A DNA stretch of 64,000 bases. Source: Coptis chinensis (lineage: Eukaryota; Streptophyta; Magnoliopsida; Ranunculales; Ranunculaceae). The position numbers and the translations under genes are program-made. The notes beneath the pieces are model-generated. The model saw nothing but the letters and a program-made list of their open reading frames with translations, was not told where the DNA came from and searched no databases. Positions 13,476 through 23,880 of the stretch are shown one piece after another; position 1 is the first letter of the stretch; every line of letters starts with the position of its first letter. The DNA lies in the NCBI GenBank assembly GCA_015680905.1, contig CM027377.1:30838501-30902500 (forward strand), written 5' to 3'.

Positions 13476-14320
13476 TCAAGTTGATATTAAGCTTCCCACT
13501 ACTTCTTTAAATCTAGAATTGTGGTTCCCCAATTTCTTAGTCCATCCATTAGTTGCAAGGCGGTGATAGTTCTTCCAAAATAGAACTGGTTCAAGAATCG
13601 AGCATCCGACTTGCAGTTTCACAGACACCAAATGATTTCCATTTATGTGTCCAATAGCAATCACCTTCAGTTTGCTTGGAGGTGGTGTTCTCAATGGTAC
13701 AAAAGTGTGGCAAAATCCTAAAGAAATTGAAACGAGCACAACCTGATATCTTAACGCGCCGAGAAAACCCATATAGGGCAATAGAAACCACTTCTCTCGT
13801 GAGCATGGGCTATCAAATGTGTCCAGCGTATCCATAAGTGTATTAAAATTTTCCTCATCGCCAAATAGCTTCGCATATTCTTCTTTGTAAAAAGCAAGTT
13901 CTGCTCTGAAGTCTTGACGAACTTCCATCCACCCTGTTTCAATGTTCATCCCCATGTTAAGTGTTATAGCTCGAAAACCACAATTTCCATCGTTATCAAC
14001 ATTATGCACACTCAATATCAATGGTCGAAGAACTTCTGGAAATTCACTTACATTAATTCTCCGCTGGCTAGTCCGTATATAACACTTGATTTAGTAGTGA
14101 GTGGTTGTGTTGGCCTTGTAATTTTCAGTTTCTTTAAAGGTGGTTGGGGTGGATTAGAAAGTGGCACAGATGGAGACTAAGATGAAGCTTTGTTAGATGT
14201 GTCAACCAGTAGCTCAAATGCAGATGGATCTCACTTTGTTGAATGGTCAGTTCCTGGAAATTTCTTCCTCCATCCAACTAGTTGACCCTTAGTTTGAACT
14301 TTTGCCCTTGGTTGAATTTA
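13476..14320 (-). pseudogene. OTU-type cysteine protease domain of MULE-transposon origin
   Basis: The 181-codon frame from ATG at 14021 to 13476 starts with VHNVDNDGNCGFRAI, the OTU catalytic-Cys block (Cys14), and later has IAIGHINGNHLVSVKL with the catalytic His130 in NGNH. The order, WxxVRxDF, the LPYMGFLGALRYQVVLVS block and the PLR segment all fit plant OTU domains carried by Mutator-like elements. Upstream on the same strand (about 14040-14320, broken by a stop) is a TKGQLVGWRKK...DPSAFELL stretch resembling the C-terminal tail of MULE/FAR1-type proteins. OTU proteases cut ubiquitin-like chains; activity here is unproven. The Cys and His are both present. Confidence 0.75.
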
Positions 14321-14479
14321 GAACTTAGACAATGCAACTACCTGCTCTTGCACACAAAATGATTAAAAAAAAACTGCATTCTCAATATTATTCAACTGAG
14401 AAGGTTTGACTTCTTGAAATTTATCTTCCACCATTTTTTGTGTTTCTTCCATTTTGCAACAAAAAAGATTAAGAACTTG

Positions 14480-15411
14480 TTAAGTAATGGTGTTTTGAGG
14501 GGAAACGTTGCGGGCTTTTTTGTTTTTGGAGAAAAAATGTTAGTGTACATAGGGTTGAGTTGAGTAGAAAGAAAAAGAGTTGAGTAGAAATATAGTAGAA
14601 AGAAAACGTGGGTTTCTTCATTTTGATATTTTCCTTTTTTCTTTGTGATTTTTTGGTTTTTTTCCTTTTTAAGTTTGGATCGTCCTTAGTAATTTTAAAC
14701 TATGGTTTAGTTAAGCGATGGTTAATTGTTAGTTGGGTCGTCTTTGGTAAAACAAGTGGTGTCAATATGAAACCCTTATCTAATTGAGTCTGACCTTAAG
14801 GTAATTACAATTTTATTGTACAAAATCTACTTGGGACGTGTTTGTGTTGCTAGTAAATTTTTTATAGGAAGCTTTTCCACTAAAATTTTCTCTTGGAATG
14901 CAACGTGTTTGAGAAAATCTGAAATTTCTCTCTATAAAATTATCTTTTTGGAAGAAACATACAAAAAAAAACAAATTTTGTTCCAACGGACTCAACACAC
15001 TCTTTCCTTCTGAACCGTTCGCGGCGATTCCAAAGGTTCTTCCAAATGTTGCCAAAGAAACAAAGTTAATCGCTTTCGACTCTTGGCTCAAGAAAATACA
15101 CCTTACAAAAGGACATGGCCTCTCCCATGATCAATCATGCATGTACTCCAAACGTTTCCAGCTTTCCTATAATTAGTTACTCTCTTCTCTTCAACGTCTC
15201 AAAAAGGATGAACATACATCCCCCGGGATAGGTGATTAACTTTCTTTTCTTTCAAACTTTAGTTTGTTAAGGTTTTAAATGGTGTGTGATTGGTATTTAG
15301 AGTTTGACTTTGCGCATTTTAAGTGTTTGATCAAATGAAGTGCAAATCCCATGATTTTGTATTCTTTTGGTTGATTGGTTATTCTCTTCCCCCTTTCTTC
15401 TTTTTGATTTG
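14480..15411. other. Non-coding stretch
   Basis: T-rich and A-rich sequence with short open frames of no recognisable content. A short frame at about 14378-14454 on the minus strand (MEETQKMVEDKFQEVKPSQ) could be an upstream exon of the OTU/MULE remnant. Nothing else is supported. Confidence 0.35.
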
Positions 15412-15496
15412 TGTTAAATTGCCAATTTCTCCATAAGCTTGAACTTATGTGAAGGGTCAATTCTATTAATATATTAGAGGTTCATATATGTCAACA
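15412..15496 (-). repeat. TRIM LTR, downstream (3') copy
   Basis: 85 bp, with only about six differences by eye from the other LTR. In minus-strand order it follows the purine tract. Confidence 0.9.
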
Positions 15497-15554
15497 CTCC
15501 CCCTCTGACATCTTCACCTAGTAGGAGTTGAACCTGAGACCTCTCAGAAACCAG

Positions 15555-15568
15555 TGGCTCTGATACCA
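15555..15568 (-). other. TRIM primer-binding site (initiator tRNA-Met)
   Basis: Minus strand reads TGGTATCAGAGCCA, complementary to the 3' end of initiator tRNA-Met, with no gap to the LTR end at 15569. Confidence 0.92.
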
Positions 15569-15653
15569 TGTTAAATTGCCAATTTCTCTATAAACTCGAA
15601 CTTATGTGAAGAGTCAATTCTATTAATATATTAGAGACTCATATATGTCAACA
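15569..15653 (-). repeat. TRIM LTR, upstream (5') copy
   Basis: 85 bp, TGTTGAC...TTTAACA on the minus strand, flanked outside by ATTTG. Confidence 0.9.
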
Positions 15654-15907
15654 ATTTGTACATTGAAAAATTATTTCTGCTGCATTATGTGTTGCTCTTT
15701 CACTTATGTTGATTATGAGTACATACATACATCAACCATCATTGTCTTCTATTGTTTTATGCGTGTGATCGGGATTTCTTTCTTTTTTATATTGTCATTT
15801 CGAGAACTGTTTTCAATACGTATCCAGAGAATTTTACCACAATGATCCTCATTTTCCACTAAGTTTTGTCCTTCACAGTTATATACTTAAATTGCTTTCT
15901 TAATGTT

Positions 15908-16734
15908 CATACAACCAGGGGAGGATCTATAGGTTGGCTGACCGGGGCTACAGCCCCCCCTAACTTCCCAAAAAAAATGAAGTATGAATAGCGAAAAAAA
16001 ATAATGAATCCCACTAACTCGTTGAAGGTTTGTTAAGTCACAATCGCAGAGGCCAGACTGACTCGTTCACAAGTACAATCTCGGGCCCAATGGGCCACGT
16101 TTCTCTCAAGTCACAAACTCACAATCCCACGTTTCTCAGTTCTCACAATCACAAAATGTCAAAAATTAAAAATTGAAAACAAAACAAAAAACTAAAAGGT
16201 CAAAACAAAAACAAAAAACAAAACAAAAAAAAAACACTTTTTGTTGTTCACAAAAGAAATTTTGACTTCTTCTTGTCTTCTTCAGACTTTAGCAGTTCTT
16301 CCGCATTTCCAGTTTCGGACTTCCGGCCCAATCCATTTATCATTTTATTCCATATTCATTACTTAAGGTAAATTGTTTTGCATTATGTCTATATTTTGCT
16401 AAAAAAGTTGATTTGGATACAATAATAGATGTATTTGATAAGAATCCACGCAGGTCAAAACTTCACTAGTGTGATGCTAATGTGCTATGTTATTCTTGTA
16501 CATTTCTTTGTTATGTTTGTCTAGGTCTATAGTGAAAACACTCTTTTGTCCATTTTGGATAATGTAATAAAAGCGATAACTCTTTTGTTTATCAATGCTA
16601 GCTAATTATGAATTCAAATAGATATTCAGATAATTTTATGTAGACATTGATTATTGGTTCCTAAAAAAATATTTGAAAGTTAACTCCATGGCAGCCCCCT
16701 GATCTAAAATCCTGGATCCGCCCCTACATACAAC
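15908..16734. mobile_element. Non-autonomous hAT element with 8-bp duplication CATACAAC
   Basis: CATACAAC at 15908-15915 is repeated exactly at 16727-16734. Between them 811 bp start CAGGGGAGGATC and end GGATCCGCCCCTA, an inverted repeat of about 12 bases with the last base mutated. The subterminal blocks ggggctacagcccccc and gcagccccctgatc are also inverted. An 8-bp duplication with CAGGGG-type ends is the hAT signature. No transposase frame is present, so it needs help in trans. Confidence 0.9.
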
Positions 16735-16739
16735 AATGA

Positions 16740-17162
16740 CACATTATCCACTTTGGTGCTTCTCAGTTATGAGTATCCATTTTTCCATTGTAATATGGAC
16801 TTCTACCGACAAACTAAGCTGAGGCTATGGAAAATTATGGGTTTTGACCATGTTCGGCAAATAAAAAACCCATACCTCCAACGGGTATGTACCATCTGCT
16901 TATACAATCCTTTTTTCAAAAACCATTTTTTTCACAAACATTAATGTTCTAAAGACACATATTCATCATCTTCAATTAGAAGATTCTCATTTTTACAGTT
17001 ATTTTATTTCTTTTAACATTAGCGCCTACTGTGGTATTATGTCAAATTTTGTAGTCTCCTAAACAATCTAAAACCCTTCTATTTGTGCTCTCAAATACTA
17101 CATCATTTGTTCATTAACTGCACTCATTTCTTGTTCTGTTTAACACTCACTAACCTTTCTTT
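16740..17162. other. Short non-coding stretch upstream of the RNase H domain
   Basis: No motif is seen; probably decayed LINE sequence upstream of the domain. Confidence 0.3.
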
Positions 17163-17697
17163 CAACAAGCTATCAAGTCCATTGCAGATTCTATTTCGTT
17201 GAGAGTTCTTGCACACAGGCTTGGCATTTCCTTCAAGTATAAGAGAAAAACAATCATTCAATGCAAATGGGTACCTCCTGATCATGGTATAGTCAAGATA
17301 AATTGTGATGGCTCTATGTGTGAACAAGGAGTGGGATATAGGGAAATAGGCCGGGATGAATATGGAACAGTTCTGTTCGCATATACAGGAGGAGGTTCAA
17401 CTAGATCTATTCTATTTCAAGAGATTAAGGCTATGGAACAAGGTTTAGCTATCTGTGTAGAGATGAACATTACAAGAGTCTTAGTAGCATTTGATTCTTT
17501 GAGTGCTATACAAATCATGACGGGAGCTGAGAATACTCTGTGGAATGCTCTGGAATTTTGTGGCTGCTGTTAGAAAACATATCTCGAGGTTGCTGGGGAT
17601 TACCTTCATTCATGTGTTTAGCAAGGTGAACAGAGCAGCTGATTACTTAGCGAAATTGTCAATCACTTGTAATGTAGATGATTGCAATTGCTTTATC
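17163..17697 (+). pseudogene. LINE-type RNase H domain, first part, split by a copia element
   Basis: The frame reads CKWVPPDHGIVKINCDGS, then RDEYGTVLFAY, IKAMEQGLAICVE, VAFDSLSAIQ and NRAADYLAKL. This is the plant-type RNase H fold (RVT_3) at the C-terminus of many non-LTR elements and some host proteins. The acidic residues are present: D in INCDGS, E in the IKAMEQGL helix, D in AFDS and D in AADYLAK. A one-base shift near 17560 moves the last third to another frame. The domain is cut at 17697 by copia element F and resumes at 22952. Confidence 0.8.
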
Positions 17698-18363
17698 TGT
17701 TGGAGTTATCCCTCACATAAGGAGAAAAAGGAGTTCAGCTTGCGTGGAGAAGCCTGAGTGCGCATGTGCTCAGATTAGTCTTGCTCAAGGCGCGACCTGC
17801 GCCCATGCTGTGGACAACTTCCAGTGTTTTTAGGGCGCGTGCACTCGACTTTGGCCTTGCCCAAGGCGCGCCCTCACCCATGCTTATTTTTGTCGGAACT
17901 TCTATTTTTGCGAAACCGCGAGTTTGCAATATAAGGTTTGGGTTTTTGGCAAAACCTAACACATGTTGAGACACGAAAATACACAGCACACAAAGAGAAA
18001 ACCCAATCTTAAAAGCAATCAAGATTGAGAGATAACCTTTACAGAGAAACAACCCTATAAAGAGATAGGAGTGATCTAGTAAGGTGAGAGACTGAAAGGA
18101 GTGATTGTAATCTTCCTTCCCACTTTATAAAAGGATTAACTCTTGTGGAAGTAGGCACCATTGGCCGAACCACGGTATATCTTTGTGTTATGGTATGCTT
18201 TTACTATTTTATATTATTATCTATTGTTAATAGTTGTTTAGCGAGTTGGGTATGTTAGTTTGGTTGTAGGGAATATTTAGATTGTTGATTAGAGTTGTTA
18301 TTGTTCAAAAACAAGTTATCTCTGTAGTGGGGAATCGATTGGTATCGGTGTTAAATCCCAACA
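17698..18363 (+). repeat. Copia F 5' LTR
   Basis: Starts TGTTGGAGTTATCCC and ends AAATCCCAACA. A TATAAAA box at 18126-18132 is the likely promoter. It is the same length as the 3' LTR, with most differences in the GC-rich first 150 bases and a nearly identical second half. Confidence 0.92.
18126..18132 (+). promoter_or_regulatory. TATA box of copia F LTR
   Basis: TATAAAA lies in the second half of the LTR and is conserved in the 3' LTR (near 22709), as expected for the U3/R border promoter. Confidence 0.55.
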
Positions 18364-18365
18364 AG

Positions 18366-18379
18366 TGGTATCAGAACCT
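18366..18379 (+). other. Copia F primer-binding site
   Basis: TGGTATCAGAACC begins two bases after the LTR; it matches initiator Met-tRNA complement with one change (GAACC for GAGCC). Confidence 0.85.
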
Positions 18380-18476
18380 TGGTTAGATTAACCTAGGGTG
18401 CTATCCAAATCTTGGTTGGAAGGTGTTTGACAAAACTGATCCTAAGAGAAGATTTGAGTTTAAATAACTTGTAGAG

Positions 18477-19068
18477 ATGGACCATTGTATGAACACTCGC
18501 ATGATAAGTCTGAATAAAGGTAACTACACCTTGTGGAAAGCCAGGATGGAAGACTTGCTTTATTGCGAGGACCTAGCACAACCCATTGAGAATGGGGGAG
18601 TAAAACCGGATGCAGTATCCAATGCCGATTGGAAAACGCTTGATAAAAAGCGATTAGGTGCATTAGACAACGGATTGACTACAAAGTAATCCACCTTGTA
18701 TCCCAAGAGACCACAGCTTTCAGCCTGTGGAAGACTTTAGAAGACCTTTATGAGAAGACAAGAAAGGATGCACAGAATAGCTCCTGTCACTCAGAGATCC
18801 TTGCTACCGAAAAGCAAGAGAGAGGCAAAAGCAGAAAACCATCTCATTCTAGAGATGAAGAGAAAAGAAAATCTAGGAGCACGAGCAAACCTTCTAAAAA
18901 AGACTTGTCGTGCAATTATTGTGGTATCCATGGCCACTTGAAGTATAAGTGCATAGAATTGAAGAGGGATAAGAAGACTGCTAATACTATACATGAAGAC
19001 AACTTAGAGTTAAAAGAAAGCACCACCGGTAAAGATTCCACAGCATTATTGCTTCACATGGTGAAGTA
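18477..19068 (+). pseudogene. Copia F gag (nucleocapsid) with zinc knuckle
   Basis: ATG at 18477 starts MDHCMNTRMISLNKGNYTLW, the copia gag start. A one-base loss near 18684 shifts the frame; it then reads VIHLVSQETTAFSLWKTLED and continues open to a TAG at 19066-19068. The zinc knuckle CNYCGIHGHLKYKC (CX2CX4HX4C) is intact at 18911-18952. The protein is shorter than usual, with a stretch lost between the LWKTLEDLYEK block and the basic SRSTSKPSKK region. Gag would form the particle and bind RNA. Confidence 0.85.
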
Positions 19069-19074
19069 GGAATT

Positions 19075-19353
19075 GTGTCAGATGGTGACGAGTTATGCTT
19101 GAGCACTTCAGGCCAGGGTACAGAGTGGGTGGTAGATACAGGTGCTTCTTACCACGTCACACCCCACAAGAGTTTCTTCACTACCTACAAATCAGATGAT
19201 TTTAGTGAGGTGAAGATGGGCAACAATGAAGTCTCGAAGATTATAGGCATTGGTGATGTTCATGTAGAAACCAATGTCGGCTACACCTTGACACTCAAGG
19301 ATATAAGAGATGTCCCTGACATTCGGCTAAGCCTAATTTCGATGGGAAGTTAG
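19075..19353 (+). pseudogene. Copia F aspartic protease
   Basis: The frame contains EWVVDTGASYHVTPH with the catalytic Asp codon at 19135, then KMGNNEVSKIIGIGDV and VPDIRLSLISMGS, the normal copia protease. It is out of frame with gag before it and with integrase after it, and stops at a TAG. The domain itself looks intact. Confidence 0.88.
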
Positions 19354-19481
19354 ATGATGATGGCTTTGTAAACTCATTTGGTAACGGGGTATGAAAACTG
19401 AGCAGAGGTTCCATTGTAGCAGCCAGAAGGAAGAAAACTCGCTCTCTTTACAAAACACAGGCTAGTTGGTGTAAAGCAAAA

Positions 19482-20440
19482 GTGAATGCGGCAGAAGATG
19501 AAGTTTCTTCCGAACTGTGGCACAAGAGACTGTGTCATATGGGCGAAAAAGGGATGGAAGTTCTTGCTAAGCAAAAGGCATTGCCAAACATCAAAAGTAC
19601 ACATTTAAATAGATGTACTCACTGTTTGGTAGGAAAGCAACACAGGGTGTCTTTTCAAAGATTCCCATCTCACAGAAAGGACAATGTCCTTAAACTAGTG
19701 CACACAGACTTATGTGGTCCTATAAAAGTGAAGTCCCATGGGGGAGCTTTATACTTCGTGACCTTCATTGATGATGCATCAAGAAAGGTATGGGTATATA
19801 GTCTGAAGACTAAGGATGAAGTACTTGACGTGTTTGAAAACTTCCATAGCATTGTGGAAAGAGAGATAGGAAAGTTGTTGAAGTGTATTCGCTCAGATAA
19901 TGGGGGTGAGTACATTGGGCCGTTTGAAAAGTATTGCTAGAGTCAAGGGATTTGTCATGAGCAGACCGTTCCCAAGACACTGCAACAGAATGAAATAGCA
20001 GAGAGAATAAACCGTACCATTGTAAAGAGGATAAGATACATGCTATCTCACTCTAAGCTACCTAGAACCTACTGGATAGAAGCAATGCGTACAGCCGTGC
20101 ATGTGATCAACCTATCGCTGTCAAAGCCTCTGAATAGTGATTATTCAGAGAGAGTATGGTCAGGCAGAGATGTTGATTATGGATACTTGAGGGTATTTTG
20201 GTGCAGGGCATTTGTGCATATTCCGAAGGATGAGAGATCCAAGCTTGATGACAAAGCCAAGCAGTGCATTTTTCTTGGTTATGGAGATGAAAAGTTTGGT
20301 TACAAACTCTATGATCCGATTAACAAGAAAGTAATCCGAAGTCGAGATGTTGTGTTCTTGGAAGACCAAACTATAGCAGACTTTGAGGAGGGTGAGAAGC
20401 TACAGGCTTTCACCAATGATCTTGTTAATTCAGAACCAGA
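19482..20440 (+). pseudogene. Copia F integrase
   Basis: The zinc-binding part (ELWHKRLCHMGEKG, RCTHCLVGKQ) is followed by the DDE core: D in LVHTDLCGP, D in RSDNGGEY and E in QQNEIAERINRT. A TAG at 19938 lies between the second and third acidic residues, where Tnt1-type elements have a coding codon. The core C-terminus continues through LPRTYWIEAM, FWCRAFVHIPKD and IFLGYGDEKFGYKLYDP. The element lacked integrase activity once the stop arose. Confidence 0.9.
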
Positions 20441-20639
20441 AGTTCCTACTGTGGAACGTGCAGAAGGCATTGAAAATGCAGAGAACCATGAGTTTGAAGC
20501 TCATGATGAGAATCATATTGCTCATGATGGGATAGAACCTATTGGTATAGAAAATACAGATGAAGTGCATGAACCACCAACTGAGCAAGTAGAAGTGCAT
20601 CCTCCTGAGGCACCATCAGATGGGGCAAGGAGGTCTGAC

Positions 20640-21600
20640 AGAGAGAGACAAGCTTCAACCAGGTATCCACCACATACGTATGTTTTACTATCTGATGGTG
20701 GAGAACCTATGCACTATCAAGAGGCACTTGAAGGTACAGACAAAGAAAAATGGTCGAAGGTCATGCATGATGAGATTGATTCTTTGCATAAGAATCACAT
20801 TTATGAGCTAGTTAAGAAACCGGAAGGAAGAAAAAATTTCAAGAATAAGTGGAACTACAAAGTCAAGCATGAAGAGAATAATCCACACCCAAGGCACAAA
20901 GCTCGCCTTGTTGTGAAGGGATTTGGTCAAAGGAAAGGGATTGACTTTGATGAGATTTTCTCTCCTGTAGTGAAGATGACTTCTATCTGGGTGGTATTGG
21001 GTATGATCGCAAGTATGAACCTAGAGGTTGAGCAGCTAGATATTAAGACAGCTTTTCTTCATGGAAACCTTGAAGAAGATGTCTACATGGACCAACTAGA
21101 GGGGTATGAGGTCAAAGATAAGGAGCACCTAGTATGCAAGCTGATAAAGAGCCTGTATGGGTTGAAGTAGGCACCGAGATAGTGGTACATAAAGTTTGAT
21201 TCCTTTATGGCGAAGCAAGGATACAAGAAGTCTGCTTCCAATTATTGTGTCTTTGTTCAGAAATTTCCAAACAGAGATTTCATAGTGCTCTTGCTGTATG
21301 TGGATGATATGTTGATAGTTGGCATAAACATCAACAAGATATCCAAGCTGAAGAAAGACTTGAGTAAGTCCTTTGAGATGAAGGATTTGGGTCAACCAAA
21401 GCAGATACTTGGGATGCGAATCACTCATGACAGAAAGAGTAGGAAGTTGTGGCTTTCTCAAGAAAGCTACATTGAGAAGGCGTTAAAGAGATTCAACATG
21501 GATCAAGTGAAGCCAGTCAGTTGTCCGCTTGGTGGCCCGTTCTGCATGACCAAAGAGATGTGTCCAAAGGGTGAGCATGAGTAGAGTCAGATGGAAAAGA
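20640..21600 (+). pseudogene. Copia F reverse transcriptase
   Basis: It reads HKARLVVKGFGQRKGIDFDE, EQLDIKTAFLHGNLEE and the active site LLYVDDMLIVG (YVDD at 21297-21308). TAG codons at 21168 and 21180 replace the two Gln of the conserved GLKQAPRQW block, both explained by one C-to-T change at CAG. A third TAG sits at 21582. No indels. Confidence 0.93.
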
Positions 21601-22271
21601 TTCCTTATGCATCCGCAGTAGGCAGCTTGATGTATGCAATGGTATGTACAAGATCGGATATTGATTTTGCCGTGGGTGTTGTAAGTCGTTTTCTGTCAAA
21701 TCCGGGGAAGGAGCATTGGGAAGGTGTTAAGTGGATATTGAGATATCTCAAGGGCACTTCCAAATCATGTTTGTGTTTTGGTGGAAGTAAGCTCTTACTT
21801 GAAGGCTACACTGATGCAGACATGGCAGGTGATGTTGACTTGATGAAGTCCACCTCCGGTTATCTGGTTATTTTTGTAGGGGGAGCAGTTTCTTGGCAAT
21901 CTAAGTTGCAAAAGTGTGTTGCCCTCTCCACTACAGAAGCCGAGTATATTACAGCTACTAAGTGTTGCAAAGAGATGATATGGATGAAGAGGTTCTTCGA
22001 CGAACTAGGGCTCAAGTAGAAATACTTTGTAGTTTTATGTGACAGTCAGAGCGCCATCCATTTGAACAAGAATTCGAGTTTTCATTCTAGATCCAAGCAC
22101 ATACATGTGCGTTATCATTCGATTAGAGAAGTACTCGAAAACAAGCATTTATGTATCGAGAAGATCCATACCGACAAGAACGGGTTGGATATGATGACCA
22201 AAGTCTTACCGAAAAGTAAATTTGATGTTTGTTGTGCTACTGCTGGAATGGTAGCAGACTCCTCCTATTGA
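21600..22271 (+). pseudogene. Copia F RNase H
   Basis: In the same frame as the reverse transcriptase: VGSLMYAMVCTRSDIDFAVG, LEGYTDADMAGD, GGAVSWQSKLQKCVALSTTE and AEYITATKCCKE. After a TAG at 22017 (conserved Gln position) come CDSQSAIHL and the TKHI-like SKHIHVRYH block. The acidic residues of the active site (DADMAGD, TEAEY, CDSQSA) are present. The frame ends with TGA at 22269-22271, ten bases before the LTR. Confidence 0.92.
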
Positions 22272-22280
22272 TTTGAAAAT

Positions 22281-22946
22281 TGCATGGAGGTATCCCCCCT
22301 CACATGAGGAGAAAAAGGAGTTCAGCTTGCGTGGAGAAGCCTGAGCGCACACGCGCTCAGATTAGTCTTGCTCAAGGTGTGACCCGCGCCCATGCCGTGG
22401 ACAACCTCCAAGAGTTTTAGGGCGCCACTGACTTTAGCTTTGGCCTTGCCCGCCCGCCATCCATGCCTATTTTCGTCAGAACTTCTATTTTTGCGAAACC
22501 GCAAGTTTGCAATATAAGGTTTGGGTTTTTGGCAAAACCTAACACATGCTGAGACACGAAAATACACATCACAAAGAGAGGAAACCCAATCTTGAAAGCA
22601 ATCAAGATTGAGAGATAACCTTTACAGAGAAACAACCCTGTAACGAAAGAGGAGTGATCTAGTAAGGTGAGAGACTGAAAGGAGTGATTGTAATCTTCCT
22701 TCCCACTTTATAAAAGGATTAACTCTTGTGGAAGTAGGCACCACTGGCCGAACCACGGTATATCTTTGTGTTATGGTATGTTTTTACTGCTTTACATTAT
22801 TATCTATTGTTAATAGTTGTTTAGCGAGTTGGATATGTTAGTTTGGTTGTAGGGAATATTTAGATTGTTGATTGGAGTTGTTATTGTTCAAATACAAGTT
22901 ATCTGTGTAGTGGAGAATCGATTGGTATCGGTGTTAAACCCCAACA
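22281..22946 (+). repeat. Copia F 3' LTR
   Basis: Homologous along its length to 17698-18363 and ends AAACCCCAACA before the TTATC duplication. The first bases (TGCATGGAGG) differ from the 5' copy (TGTTGGAG), so the start may be off by a few bases. Confidence 0.9.
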
Positions 22947-22951
22947 TTATC

Positions 22952-23064
22952 TCCCCTCTAATTAGTGATCTAACTACTATTGTGGAGGAAGACTTATTCG
23001 AGAACCTAATACAGGTAAGTGTCGGCCTAACCATATCATCGTTTCAACAAAAAAAAAAAAAAAA
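22952..23064 (+). pseudogene. LINE-type RNase H domain, second part, with A tail
   Basis: If the copia element and one TTATC are removed, codons join as CNCFI then SPLISDLTTIVEEDLFENLIQ in the same frame. This gives a typical C-terminal tail for the RNase H protein. A run of 16 A at 23049-23064 follows, consistent with the 3' end of a LINE. The sequence cag/gtaagt at 22979-23025 also looks like a 5' splice site; I cannot decide whether that is chance. Confidence 0.6.
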
Positions 23065-23880
23065 GTCCATGTACCCTTTCGTTCTATCATGCAGAATTGT
23101 TGGCACATTTACTATCTTCTTAATAGATATTTTTTCCTATAGGTCTATATTTGCCAAAACTGATTTGATTTGAACGTGTAAACCTTTACTACCTTCCCAA
23201 GTGATTCCCTATTTGCATACCCACTTACTTTTTTTTTTTTTTATCAGTTATTTCTCAGAATCATGTGCTTCAATGTGTCTCGCGCTACCAGTTTCAAGAG
23301 TTGTTTCATTAGTTTATGCGACCATCTCATGTGACTATGAATGGGCCAGAACTCTCAGGAACACAAAACTTTGTGTTAATGATCAAGTGCATAATTTGTA
23401 TTCCTCTCGCATATTATTATTGTCAATAGGAATAACATTTTTCATTTACATAAAAATGGATAGCAATGGCTGTGGTAAACGCCCATCTCTGCACACATCT
23501 TACTTTTTCAACTTTTATGTGCTATAAATTAACACTACATTTCTGTTTACCTATAAGTTACTTTTTTTACCATACACGTGGTCGGGAACAAAGTGTACTA
23601 TATTTTTCAGTTGCTTAGTTTTTAACTTTATTTGATTTAATAAACATTATGTCTCTACTACGGAGTTCAGCTCTATGTTGGTTGATTGCAGGTTTGAATG
23701 TGCGTAAAATACTAAAGTTTTTCCAGTAAGCGGCGGATAAAGATGGTGTTAGATGATGATTAGAGGGCCGCGCTACATTTGGAGTTTTGTGAAAGTTGCA
23801 CCGAAGTCATTGAAGAATTTCTCAAGCAAGGAGCTAATGTGAACTGAATTGATTTCTGGGTCGCACATCCTAAACTCTCT
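23065..23880. other. Non-coding stretch
   Basis: AT-rich sequence with no motif recognised; the right part may be decayed Helitron upstream of the helicase remnant. Confidence 0.35.

Larger units (their letters stand above)
15407..15658 (-). mobile_element. Complete 242-bp TRIM-like LTR retroelement with ATTTG duplication
   Basis: Two 85-bp direct repeats (15412-15496 and 15569-15653) bound a 72-bp interior. On the minus strand each repeat starts TGTTGACATATATGA and ends GGCAATTTAACA (TG...CA). Directly after the first comes TGGTATCAGAGCCA (15555-15568), the standard primer-binding site for initiator Met-tRNA; directly before the second is a purine tract, AGAGGGGGAG. ATTTG is duplicated at 15407-15411 and 15654-15658. 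There is no coding capacity, so it must have used proteins of an autonomous copia-type element. All retroelement signals are present in 242 bp. Confidence 0.93.
17693..22951 (+). mobile_element. Complete Ty1/copia element F (Tork/Tnt1-like) with TTATC duplication
   Basis: TTATC at 17693-17697 and 22947-22951 flanks a 5249-bp element. It has 666-bp LTRs, a Met-tRNA primer site, and gag, protease, integrase, reverse transcriptase and RNase H in copia order. Protein blocks (ARMEDLLYC, VDTGAS, WHKRLCHM, LLYVDDMLIVG, DADMAGD) are close to the Tnt1 type. From 19482 to 22271 the frame is continuous apart from five TAG codons; gag and protease have frameshifts. It is inactive on its own. Confidence 0.95.

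Noticed and set aside
17766..18052. Overlapping frames on both strands at the start of the copia LTR, repeated at 22322-22635
   Set aside because: They sit entirely inside the LTRs and reflect GC-rich U3 sequence.
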